NCBI RefSeq assembly: GCF_030272615.1
Contig: NC_081409.1
Span: 878,361,594-878,425,593, forward strand
From: Cryptomeria japonica
Taxonomy: Eukaryota; Streptophyta; Pinopsida; Cupressales; Cupressaceae
DNA length: 64,000 nt
Reading direction: 5' to 3'
The notes under the pieces were generated by a model. The model saw nothing but the letters and a program-made list of their open reading frames with translations. It had not been told where the DNA came from and did not search any database. Made by a program: the position numbers and the translations under genes. Positions 24,271 to 34,242 of this stretch are shown in pieces; position 1 is the first letter of the stretch; each line of letters begins with the position of its first letter.

Positions 24271-26125
24271 CAGGAATAACATGATCATTCTCATCAAATT
24301 CAGCTTCTTCATTATCATCTTCTTCTGAAATTATTTGTTCTAGTTGAAAAAGTGCACCAGGATTTGCTTTATCGGTTTCTGTCTTAACAGTTTCAGGTTC
24401 CAAAAGAGAAATGCAAGGATCTTCATCATTTTTGTCTGAACTTATTCCTTCTATAACTTCAAGACATTCATCTACACAAACATCAACACTCTCAACAATT
24501 TTTCTGTGTCTGGTTGTTGAAGCATTTATAGGCCTTACTATTGGTGGAGTAACCAAGAAATATGCCTTCATCGCTCTTAGCTTCAAACGTGGTTATGTAA
24601 TCACCTCTTTTAATAAAACATTTGCTTCCAAATATCTTAAAATAGCTAACATCAAGTGATCTCCCATACCAATATTCATAAGGGGTTTTGTCCTTACCTT
24701 TTTTCATCGAAATCCGGTTCATTGTGTAGACCATTGTACTTACAGCTTCTCTCCAAAATGTTTTTGCCACATCTCCTTGTACCAACATTGTCCTAGCCGC
24801 TTCAACTATTGTCCAGTTGTTTCTTTCTACTATACCATTTTGTTGTGGTGTCCTTGGTGCAGAAAGTTGTCGCTTGATACCATTATCATCACAATACATA
24901 GTGAATTTCAAAGAAGTAAATTCACCACCTTGATCTGTTCTCAGAAATTTTATCTTTTTGCCACTCTCTTTCTCAGCTAAGGCTCTTAATGCCTTCAATT
25001 TATCAAAAGCTTCATTCTTATCCTTCAAGAATGTGACCCACATCATACTTGAACAATCATCAATGAAGATCATGAAATATTTGTCACCTTGAATGCTTCT
25101 TGTTCTTATTGGTCCACATAGATTTGTATGAACCAAATCTAAAAAGTGATCTACTGAGAAAGACTTTCTATTGAAAGTTGAGGAAGTCATCTTTCCTAAC
25201 TGACATTCTTTACAAAGAGAATTAAACGGTTTGTATAGCTGAGGCAGACCTCTTACTGTCTTAGACTTGCTTACTTTAACAATATTGTCAAAATTTACAT
25301 GACAAAATCTCCTATGCCAAATCCAACTATCATCTATCTTTGCAATCAAATAGTTGCTAACTTTAGGGTTAAGATGAAATAGATTACCTCTGGTCTGTTT
25401 ACTGGTTGCAATCAATTCACCTTTGTTGTCAAAAATTTTGCACATACCATTCCTAAACTCTAGTGGGTATCCTCTATCATTAAGTTGTGCCACACTCAAA
25501 AGTTTGTGTTTTCAGCCTTCAACCCAATAGACATTGTAAGTACTGCTCTTCCCATTAAGAGAAACAACTCCCTTGCCTTTCACCATACACGATGAGTCAT
25601 TGCCAAATCTGACAATATCGCCATCAAATTCCTTCAGAGAAATAAATTTTCTCCGATCACCATTCATGTGATGTGAACAACCACTATCAATGATCCAATC
25701 ATCAGAGTTATCCATTCTGGATACTAGTGCCTTCTGATCTGATATTTCTTCCTTAATAGCTACAAACACAATATCTTCACTAGCATCATCATCAGATTCT
25801 TCATCATTAATACCACTGTCAATAGCTACAAGACAATCTCTTTTGCCTTTACCCTTATACTTCTTAAATTTGTCTCTTTTGTACTCATTTTCACCATTAG
25901 GGCAATTAGATACTATATGACTAGTTTGGTTGCATGCAAAACATTTTGAACGTAGCTTACCTTTATATTTACCAGTGCCTCTGGGAATTCATTTTGCCAA
26001 CAATGCTTCAAGTTCCACTAAGTTGTCTTTGTCATCAGCATCTCTACTAGATCTAGATTCATAGCTATGGGCAGCATCTTTACTTCTTCTCAAGATGGGT
26101 TAGAGATAGAATCTATGAATGCTGA
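24271..26125 (-). pseudogene. Copia D partial second copy (gag tail to integrase end)
   Basis: Duplicate of 22132-23997. The zinc-knuckle region is at about 25880-25960, now CFACNQTSHIVSNC-like with knuckle changes. The protease is at 25769-25512 (WIIDSGCSHHM). GAG-pre-integrase and integrase run as one frame from 25499 to 24492, better preserved than copy 1: HRRFCH, IDDCSSMMW, RTDQGGEF, PQQNGIVERN, SYFKIFG, EGIFLGYS. The Glu/Asp-rich linker after integrase (24586-24271) stops at the junction with element A. RT and RNase H are absent. Confidence 0.85.
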
Positions 26126-27354
26126 TTATGATCTCTGTATACTACTCCTTCCATTCCTCCTATATATGTTTTAATTCTACCTCCCAAATCCTATAAAGGA
26201 TAAAGAGAAAAACACCCAAAATCATCAATCCCTGAACCTAGTGTGGTATCTTTTGTTCCTCCTTCTGCTCCTAAAATGAAGGAAGAAAAGGAACAATTTT
26301 GAGTGATCCCCAACCTTCTTATACACAAGCTTTGAGTCATAACAAACAAAATAGTAGTTAAACAGAACACAAATGAAGACATCATCTCAGGGCTTGTGAG
26401 CTTGTTGCCCATAAATTTTTTTGTCCCAAGTAGTTGGATTTTGATTTGATCCCATTTTCCTAGCCTTTTCCTAATCCTAGAGAGGAGCTTTATGTTGATT
26501 ACCCTCACCAAAGGTTGAAGTTGTTGATGCATAATCATTCTTCTTATCCTTCTCCTCCTCACGCGAGATCTCCTATTGTGATTAATATGGATGATGATGT
26601 TGATAATAATGTTTACAGTACTAATTATTTTCATGATATATATAAATTTGAAATTAATTATGAACTATCTTCAATGTTTTAAACGCTATCTCCTAGTTAC
26701 ACACATAATGATTCATCATTATAGCATGGTCCCTTTTTGCCACTAGCATTAGATCCATATATTGTACTAGTTGTGGCTCCTTTATAGTCTTGTCCACCAT
26801 CTCTAAATGATATTGAGCAATATTGGGAGGTGAATGATTTTCTAGACTAGCTCACTTGATCAGTAGATTATTTTATATGTTTTCTTGCATGTAATGCAAT
26901 CCATTTAATTGGATACTTGGTGTGTTTTTGTGTTTTATTAAGATCTCTTTGGATGACAATTGTTGTGTCTTTGTGTTTTATTAAGATCTCTTTGGATGAC
27001 AATTGTTTCTCCATTGGCACAAGGAAACAAAAGGACAAACCATGTCATAGCATTCCTATATTTGTATCTCACTTCTATATGTTGTATAGATGCTATGTCA
27101 TAAATGTGATCTTATTGAAAATGTGCTTTTGTGTTGTCTACTTGGGGGATGATGAAAAGAATTGAGATATTTTTGGTCTCTTCCATGTTGACCCAAAAAT
27201 ACATGTGTTGTTCAACTTATTTTATCTTTATCTATTATGCTTTTAGTTCCACTACCTTTGGATAATGGATTTAATTTAATGTAATTATACTTGATATACA
27301 TGATTTATCGAATGTGCCTATTGACCTTGATGGTATGATGAAAGAATAAATATC
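26126..27354 (+). repeat. Second copy of element A gag tail and 3' noncoding
   Basis: Matches 17525-18711 nearly base for base, including the IVINMDDDVDNNVYS block (about 26575-26615) and the text just before the D LTR (AAGAATAAATATCT). It has a local 52 bp tandem duplication of TGTGTTTT..TATTAAGATCTCTTTGGATGACAATTG at about 26920-27006 that copy 1 lacks. Confidence 0.85.
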
Positions 27355-28764
27355 TAGTAGAATACTGAGAGGGGGAGGGTGAATCAGTATATTGAAAAAC
27401 TGATACAAAGTTCCCAAACTCAAAATTCAATCACACAAAGTAAACTTATTTCAATCAAGATCAATATTCATAGGAATACTTGACATCAACTAGTTTGACT
27501 GTTATAATAGCTTAACAATAAACAACTTCAACCTTTATGAATCATCAACAATGCTTAATCAAAACTCAACACATTCATCTTTCAATGCTTCTAGATATCA
27601 TGCTTTATCAGAAATTAATCTAATCAACATATAAGATCTCAACCACAAAATCATTCACCACTTGACACAAATGTTTATATGTGGAAAACCCAAATAGGTA
27701 AAAACCACGGTGAGATGGGACTCACAAAGATAGCTATCTGAACTCTTCTGAAGTTCGCCCTAGTAGGAGCCAAGCCTATTAAAGATTTACAATAAGTATT
27801 GTTAAGAACTAATTCCTATTTAGGAATCACCTTGTTAAGGGATTTACAAATATCCCTTGATGAAAAGCACAATACCCTATCAGGAGTAACCTCCGTGGAG
27901 GATTTAAGAATCCAAGTTAATGGACCACCTTGTTAGAGGATTTAATGAGTAACCAAGCTTGTTAGAGCTTATCAGTTATGGGATTTCACTTCTATTGTAA
28001 TTGTTAGAGAACAACAAGTTTTGTTGATCTGTCTGAATAGCACTACACTTGCTTGATCAGATCCTTCTTAAGCTTCAATTTGCCTTTACTCAAAGTACAT
28101 ATCCATTCACCAGTTAGGAAACTGCACACTCACAAGTTTCTCCCAATCTTGCCTACTTTGCGAACACTCATACAGCAACTTCATCGACATTAAATACAAA
28201 AATAATTAGGTCGGTAACATAACAAAAACCTAATTCACACCATCAAGATTACAAACAAGTCAATGCAATCTTGACCATTAGAAATCATAACAATCTCTTC
28301 ACATTCTTCAAGAAAGTTCCAACCACTCCATTGGACTTTTTAACTCATCATGCGTTGTGCATTCGATGCAATCCACTTTGCTCCTTTCCAAGAAATCAAA
28401 TAAATATGCCAAATCAGTTTGAACTTATCCTCATACAATGATCACACATGTCTCCATCATTACCTCTCTCCAGATAATAAACCAATAAACTTGATCAGTT
28501 AGGGTTTATCAATAGGTAAGGTTTACCGGTTATACTGTATAAAAAGGTTTAACCCTTTACACCAGTTTATCGGTTCAACTCACAAACTTAACACACCGGT
28601 TTACAACATCTTCCAACGAGCTCTTCTTACCGATTATTGTTCAATATCAAAAACAACAATATAAACAATAACATAACTACCATTACCGGTTCAATTGACA
28701 TCGATGACAATATATCATTAATGCAATCTATATGCAGAATACCAACAATCTCAAAATGCCAACA
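27355..28764 (-). repeat. Solo LTR of Copia D
   Basis: Matches 18712-20134. Element A sequence lies on both sides, with no polypurine tract or primer site beside it, so it is a solo LTR. The left terminus is TA instead of TG (27355-27356). No clear 5 bp target duplication was found (ATATC-type left, AACCC right). Confidence 0.8.
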
Positions 28765-29542
28765 AACCCTATATAATGGATTACTTATGTACTGTTTCAT
28801 GTCTTGTGACTTTAGAATTTGATTTTCATATGTTTGGGGTTATTTTATTGTTGTGGCATGCTTGTCTTTCATAATCATATATGTTAACTTAAATAAATTT
28901 CTCTCGGTAATGCTACACAATCACTTTAATGTGGGTGCATATACTTTGTATATGTTACACTTTGTGCACAGAGTATAAATTTTTGTTTGTACATGTTGAT
29001 CACATGTTCTGATATGCTTGGTACACATTGCAACACCCATTTTTAAATCACATTTTCATATTACTTTGCAATTTGGGGCTTTGTTTTGTAATCTTTATGT
29101 TTGGTGTTGTAGTTATTTTTTTGTCAAATTATCTATCAAATCATGGTTTTACATTGTAATCTTTTGTGAGAGTCAATTAGCATAACACACCTAGCTAGAT
29201 TGATCTGACTCTCCTTTGTCTAAGATGACTCATAGTAAGCATCTCTTACCAGAATGAGAAGTCATATCTCTTCTCTTCTACTCTCTTCTCTTCTCTCATA
29301 TGGCTCCTAGAAAGGAACCATTTCTAGACCTAGATGTCATATCTCTTCTTTGTTCTTGCATGCTCCATGTGTGTGTAACTTATGCTAATCATGTTGCTCC
29401 TTTTATCTTGATATTTTAGACCAATAAGATCCTAAGTCCTTGGGGGCTTGGTGTTGTCTTATCTCTTTAATGTCTTGGTGAAATTATTTTGATGCTATCA
29501 TGTACTTTACTGAGAGTATCAACATAAGGTCATACTCTAGAT
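28765..29542 (+). other. Element A 3' noncoding, second part
   Basis: Resumes the match to element B 3' noncoding (B 38000-38400): the CAATC.CTTTAA.GT.GG block at about 28920 and TGTACTTTAC.G.GAGTAT at about 29502. No coding region. Confidence 0.6.
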
Positions 29543-29557
29543 AAAGTGGGGGCTAAA
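29543..29557 (+). promoter_or_regulatory. Polypurine tract of element A
   Basis: AAAGTGGGGGCTAAA lies directly before the 3' LTR, identical to element B at 38401-38415. It is the plus-strand priming site in reverse transcription. Confidence 0.8.
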
Positions 29558-30854
29558 TATAGTCTCATAAATTGTATTTGCACTCATTTGGGGCTCACTT
29601 TGGTGTTTTTACCTTCATGCCTCTAAACTTGATAAATTTTTCTAAAGCCAATGCCATATCTAAAAGGTCAACACCTTTCCACTCTCCCTGACCTTTTTTT
29701 TAGCCCAAGAGGTCTAGACTAGGGCACTTAGTGCCCTATTCCCCAAGAATATGGTGTCTAGTGCCATGGTCTAGCCAAAAGAGGCTCAAATTTCAACCCT
29801 CAATAGTCAAGAAAAATTCGAGTGGGAAAGTACTCCCCAATGTCAATCTTTTCAAACAATTTAACACATTTCATGAGGTTGAGTATAAAAGCTATTCTTA
29901 ACCCCACATTTGAAACATCTCTTTATAAGATTCAATTCCAATCAAACTCTAAATGAGAAAGTAATCAATCATCTTCAAGGCAATAAAGGAGATCAAGCAC
30001 TAGGTGTTCAATAATTCAAGTTGGAATCCATGATCAATTTTATGTGTTTCCTTGATGACTAAATACATGGATGAAATCATACCTAAAAACATCAACCTTT
30101 CATGATGATTCAAGGCAAGAAGATTCATAGAAAAGATGTAACATTTTAATTGTGTATGCCTTAAGGTTTTAAACCTTTTCACTGCAAGTGTAAGCTCTCT
30201 TTTTAATTGATTATTATTATAGGGGATATTAATTCATACCCAAGGTTTGACCTAGGCATGCCCCTATGCATTCCAACACCTTTCCCTCTTTTCTATGTAT
30301 AGGTGACAGATCTAACAGTAGACATTAGCAAATCTAGAAAGTGTGGATAGAAATATATATAGGTTTAGATTCATAACATGTGAAAAATATTGGACATTAT
30401 TCAAATTTTGGAAATATCTTACACTTTTGGTTGAAATATCAAGAGGAAGATCTACAAAGTAACCTGATCCAGATTTTGCACACTTAAGCTAACAAAAGCA
30501 CCCACTAGATAATGGCATCTATTGACATAGTCCAGCACTTTCAAGTCCAAATTGTAGACACATATTCCTCTTAATATCCCATTTCCTAATTTGAGATTCT
30601 CTTCTAATTTATAGTTATGTACCTTCTTGTTTATGTCGTTTCTTGTCAAAATTCATAGTTCTTGCATCATTTCTCATTATGTATCATCCAATCATATCAA
30701 AAATAAAAAGAGGATAATCAATAATCAAGTGCCCAACTCCCCCAAGTGTTTGAAGTTGGACCTATAGAGAATTCTCAAATGAATGTTGGTGTGGATGGGT
30801 TTGATTCCTAGTTTGCATGTTTATACTAGTGAACTTCGTTTCCACTACTTTATA
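29558..30854 (+). repeat. 3' LTR of element A
   Basis: Starts TATAGTCTCATAAATTG (TG mutated to TA) and ends CCACTACTTTATA (CA mutated to TA). It is followed by GTTTT, the same as before the 5' LTR. TATA-like TATAAAAG lies at about 29884. It lacks the TIR insert and so shows the empty site (about 29810-29825). Confidence 0.85.
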
Positions 30855-30859
30855 GTTTT

Positions 30860-31007
30860 ATACTACCAAGTTGCATCCACGTTCCAAAAAGTGAGGCTAC
30901 ACATATCATTTGAGGCTTTCATTGAATTTGATTAGATAGGAATTAGATTTAATTTCTTTATATATTTTTCTTTTTATTTCTTATTTTGTTTCTTACAAGT
31001 GCAATTT
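30860..31007. other. Spacer between elements A and H
   Basis: AT-rich, no gene or repeat recognised. Confidence 0.4.
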
Positions 31008-31216
31008 TGGGAGTAAAATAGGTAGAAATAATAGAGGATAAATTGAAAAAATTGCATGTACATAATCATATTATGATTCTCACCTTTGTTGAGTACAAAT
31101 TATATATATATATATGGGATTTTCATATCCTTTATTATAGGAGGGTTGTTCCACTTCCTATAACCAGTCCTCTAAATTAATGAGTTGTTAAAACAACTCA
31201 ATAAAAACTAATATTC
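31008..31216 (-). repeat. Left LTR of H, outer part
   Basis: Aligns with 42394-42600 (GAAATAATAGA..., TTTTCATATCCTTTATTATAGGAGGGTT). It ends in the duplicated target TATTC (31212-31216). The rest of this LTR is at 40265-40432. Confidence 0.8.
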
Positions 31217-31799
31217 TATAGTGTCATAAAATTGTGACCCTTGCAATTTTTGACCACATTAGGGTCTTCACGTTAGCGAATTGAATCCCCAAGCTTAATC
31301 AGAGACCCAAGACTTGCTCAACCCCCTGAAACTACCCTTTTTATGCCCCCACATTGCTTGAACCTGCTTCCTTTCCTGATTTAAGGGAAGGATAGGGGCG
31401 TGGCACCCCTGTCCTCCTAGGAAAGGGGTGTGGCGCTCCTATCCCTACCCTATCTTGGGGCCCCTCCATTCAAACCATGCATTAAACTTTGCATTTTTAG
31501 CGGGAAAACTTTCCCTGTGTCGGCATATGACAAAAAATCAGTCTAATTAACCCTAATTGATGAATATATAAGTTGAATTTGCCCTCCTATTTGCATAAGT
31601 TGAAAAAGGTGAAAGTTTGCATAAGTGAGCATTCAAGCATTGAGCATTCTCAAGTCTCCCTTAAAGGCTGGGTTTTGCATTCAAGTCAAGGATTCAACCA
31701 TTGAAGAGGAGATCCCTTTCAACATTCAATTACACACAAGCAATTCTATCTACATTCCCATTGCAACCTCCCTTGAGGTGATTTACATTTCAGTCTTTC

Positions 31800-33060
31800 T
31801 GTAGCGTCCTAAAATTCTGACACTTGCAATTTTGACCGCATTTGGGTCTTCACGATGGCGACGCAACACTGAACCTGAATGGAGACCCCGAAACTTGCTC
31901 ATGACATCAAAAACTGCATTTTTCCAGCACCCTGGCCTGATCCTCCTTGCACCCTGCTGTCCCGGGAGGTGGGACCAGAGCGCCCAGCGCCCTGGTCCTG
32001 AAGGACCAGGGCGCCCAGTGCCCTGGTCCCCCAGGACCATGGCGCCCAGCGCCCTGGTCCCTGGGCCTATTTTGGGCCCGGTCTCCTATGGGGTCTCGGG
32101 TCTTTTTGTTTGCAAATTGGAAATTAACTTTCCTGGTCGGCCTAAGGTCGGGAAAATCAGTCTATTAACCCTAATTGACAAGTATATAAACTACATTTTT
32201 CCTCTCCCATTTGGGTAAGAAGGACATATGTGTACAAGCGTGGAAACTATACTCAAGCATTCAAGCATTCAAGCATTCATTCCAAGTCTCCATTCAAGGC
32301 TAAGTGTTGCATTCAAGACAAGGATTCAACCATTGAAGAGGAGATCACTTACTACATGCTACATACAACATACAACATACAACAAACAACAACATCTATA
32401 CCTTCGCACATAAGGATACAAACATCCTTACAACAAGGTATTAGTACTTGTTTTACATTACATACATTTATATTTACAGCAATTTCTCATTTCTTGGTTA
32501 ATTCCAAAACCGGGGTTTGACCTAAAGGCAAACCCCTAATCCCTAACCCCCCAATCGTCTTCACTTTTCTATGTGTAGGTTGCAGGTACGCAGCTAAAAT
32601 TGAAGATCTGGAATCCTTGTGCAGAGACGAACAGATCCCCCTTCGTTTCGTGGATTTTTTGGAGGACCGTGGTGCCGGGTGCCATCATCCCGACAACTTT
32701 TGCTCAAATTTGCAGGACAGCGTTGTATCAACATTTTACTGCTAATTCCAGGTCTGCAGCTTCATCCTATATCCCTATCTTAGTTTATAAGCGAATCTTT
32801 GTCACTTTCTATGCATTCCTAGCTTAATTCTTCTATCAACATTCTTTACAAAAGAGGGTAGCCTTGCTATCTTAACCCTTGAAACTCATTCAGAATCCAA
32901 TCTTGCATTGTGTGGGATTGGATCTTGTGGGTTTCAACCCCTCTTTTGAATGTAAAGTCTCCCAAGTGAAAACCATCAACCCTAGCAACCTCCCTTCTCT
33001 CTCCTCGGAGTTGGAAGAGGGGAGAGCAACTAGGGTTCGATCGCGATTTTCCGCTTTACA
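31800..33060 (+). repeat. 5' LTR of element B
   Basis: 1261 bp, TG...CA ends. U3 contains three 27 bp GC-rich palindromes (31972-32060). TATA-like GTATATAAAC is at about 32181. A CATTCAAG tandem is at about 32256-32280. Short frames within it are not genes. Confidence 0.9.
31972..32060. repeat. Three GC-rich palindromes in U3 of B
   Basis: 31972-31998, 32003-32029 and 32034-32060, period 31 bp. Each is GGACCAGGGCGC, a CA spacer region and GCGCCCTGGTCC, with few changes. Confidence 0.9.
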
Positions 33061-33082
33061 TTTTGGTGAACCCGACGTGAAC
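33061..33082 (+). promoter_or_regulatory. Primer-binding site of element B
   Basis: TTTTGGTGAACCCGACGTGA follows the LTR end TTACA. TGGTGAACCC is shared with element A. This is not the initiator-Met type TGGTATCAGAGC used by Copia E. Confidence 0.7.
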
Positions 33083-34242
33083 ATCCTTTCTGATTATTCA
33101 TAATTAGATCTGAAAATTGGATTCTTTGATTACATTTCCATGTTTGATCTTTGGCAAAATTTTAGAGGTTAATTGCATAAAAACCCTAAATTTTCTTTTT
33201 AAGTAATTAAACTTGTGAAATGCTTAATTATTAATGCTTGTTTCAGATCTGCCCTTCTATTACAAATTATCAATTCATATTTGTGCTTTAATTTTGAAAA
33301 TTAAGTGGTTAAGTGTCAAAACCCTAATTTTTGAAACCCTCTTGATTCAACCCTTGTCCGACAATTTCACTGATCAAAACATCTCCAAATCAGCTGTAAC
33401 TTTGGATTCCGCAACAAAATCATAATATCTTTCATCCCTGAAAATTTGGAAAAAAGTTGCGAGGACCGTGTGCACCCCGAGCGCCATCATCCCCAACATT
33501 TTTTTCGAAATTTCGGGAGCTAGATCTTACTGTATTTTTCTGCTAAAATCCAGAATTTTGGCTGATTTTATCAATTTTAACACCTTCAAAATTACAGTCA
33601 AAGTTGGTCTAGCGATTACTTGGATTGAGGCTTCTAATCATTCAAAAACTGTTGAAATTGGAATTTGTGTCAAAATTGTGTTTCTTACAGTCCTAAATCT
33701 GAAAAGTGTGTTATCATTCATTCGAAATTTCAGTGATTTATTCAAATTCTTGCAATTTGTGACTTTTGAAATTAAGTGCTTAATTACAACAACTTTGATT
33801 TCCACTTTCAAAATTGAATTTTGCGTGAAATTGAGTCAACTTTTGAATTTCAAAACTTGCATTGCTTTTGACATTCCCTCTAAAATCATAAAATTCAAAA
33901 TTTCAGTTTCCCTCTCTTTTTCAAAATTCAAATTTCTCATTTTTCGACAATCTGGGTAGGGTTCAATTTTGAGATTGCAACTTTAATTTGGCCTATCTAT
34001 AGATCGTAAAATCACTCAATTTTTTCAGATTAGCTCTAAAATCATCATACCTTTCATCCCTGCAAATTTCGAAAAAAGTTGCAAGGACCGTGTGCACTCC
34101 GAGCGCCACGGTCCCGGACATTTTTTCTGAAATTTTGGGAGACTGTCGTGATTGCATTTAACAGCTTAAATCTAGAAGATTGGCTGATTTTACTGAAAAT
34201 TGCTACCTCTAAAATTCAAAATCTTTTCTCCCTCTCTAGTGC
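33083..34242 (+). other. Long leader of element B
   Basis: About 1.16 kb without a credible gene. It contains two related blocks (about 33430-33530 and 34045-34145), each with GTTGC(G/A)AGGACCGTGTGCAC followed by CCGAGCGCCA, that is, palindromic GC-rich motifs like those in the LTR. The 163-codon frame at 33468-33959 lies here, but it is Phe/Lys/Ser-rich and has no family signature. Confidence 0.6.

Larger units (their letters stand above)
22132..26411. repeat. 2.14 kb tandem duplication across a D/A junction
   Basis: Unit 1 is about 22132-24272 and unit 2 about 24273-26411, period about 2141 bp. Each unit is Copia D sequence (integrase to gag tail) followed by about 270 bp of element A (ACTCCTTCCATTCC to GCTTGTTGCCCAT). 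Both D/A junctions share GATTATGATCT..GTATACTACTCC. Confidence 0.85.
6560..30854 (+). mobile_element. Element A: old Ty3/gypsy-like gag-protease LTR element, heavily nested
   Basis: LTRs at 6560-10868 (interrupted) and 29558-30854 are flanked by GTTTT on both sides. A primer-binding site follows the 5' LTR (10869-10890) and a polypurine tract precedes the 3' LTR (29543-29557). Its coding region is a decayed gag plus retropepsin-like frame (11343-11580, then 15321 to about 18062) closely parallel to element B at 34243-37665. No element A integrase or RT was seen. It holds three later insertions: the TIR element (6844-9834), the PPR-bearing insert (about 11581-15320) and Copia D with its rearrangements (18712-28764). 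Without these it would be about 6-7 kb. The family assignment to Ty3/gypsy rests on the Retrotrans_gag-like domain and the A/B similarity. Confidence 0.85.

Noticed and set aside
32228-32520. Overlapping short frames in the B LTRs (also 38813-39105)
   Set aside because: They lie wholly within LTR DNA, recur only because the LTRs are duplicated, and have no domain.
33468-33959. 163-codon frame in the B leader as a gene
   Set aside because: Phe/Lys/Ser/Ile-rich, no domain, lies between primer site and gag, and its DNA contains a leader motif repeated downstream at 34045-34145.
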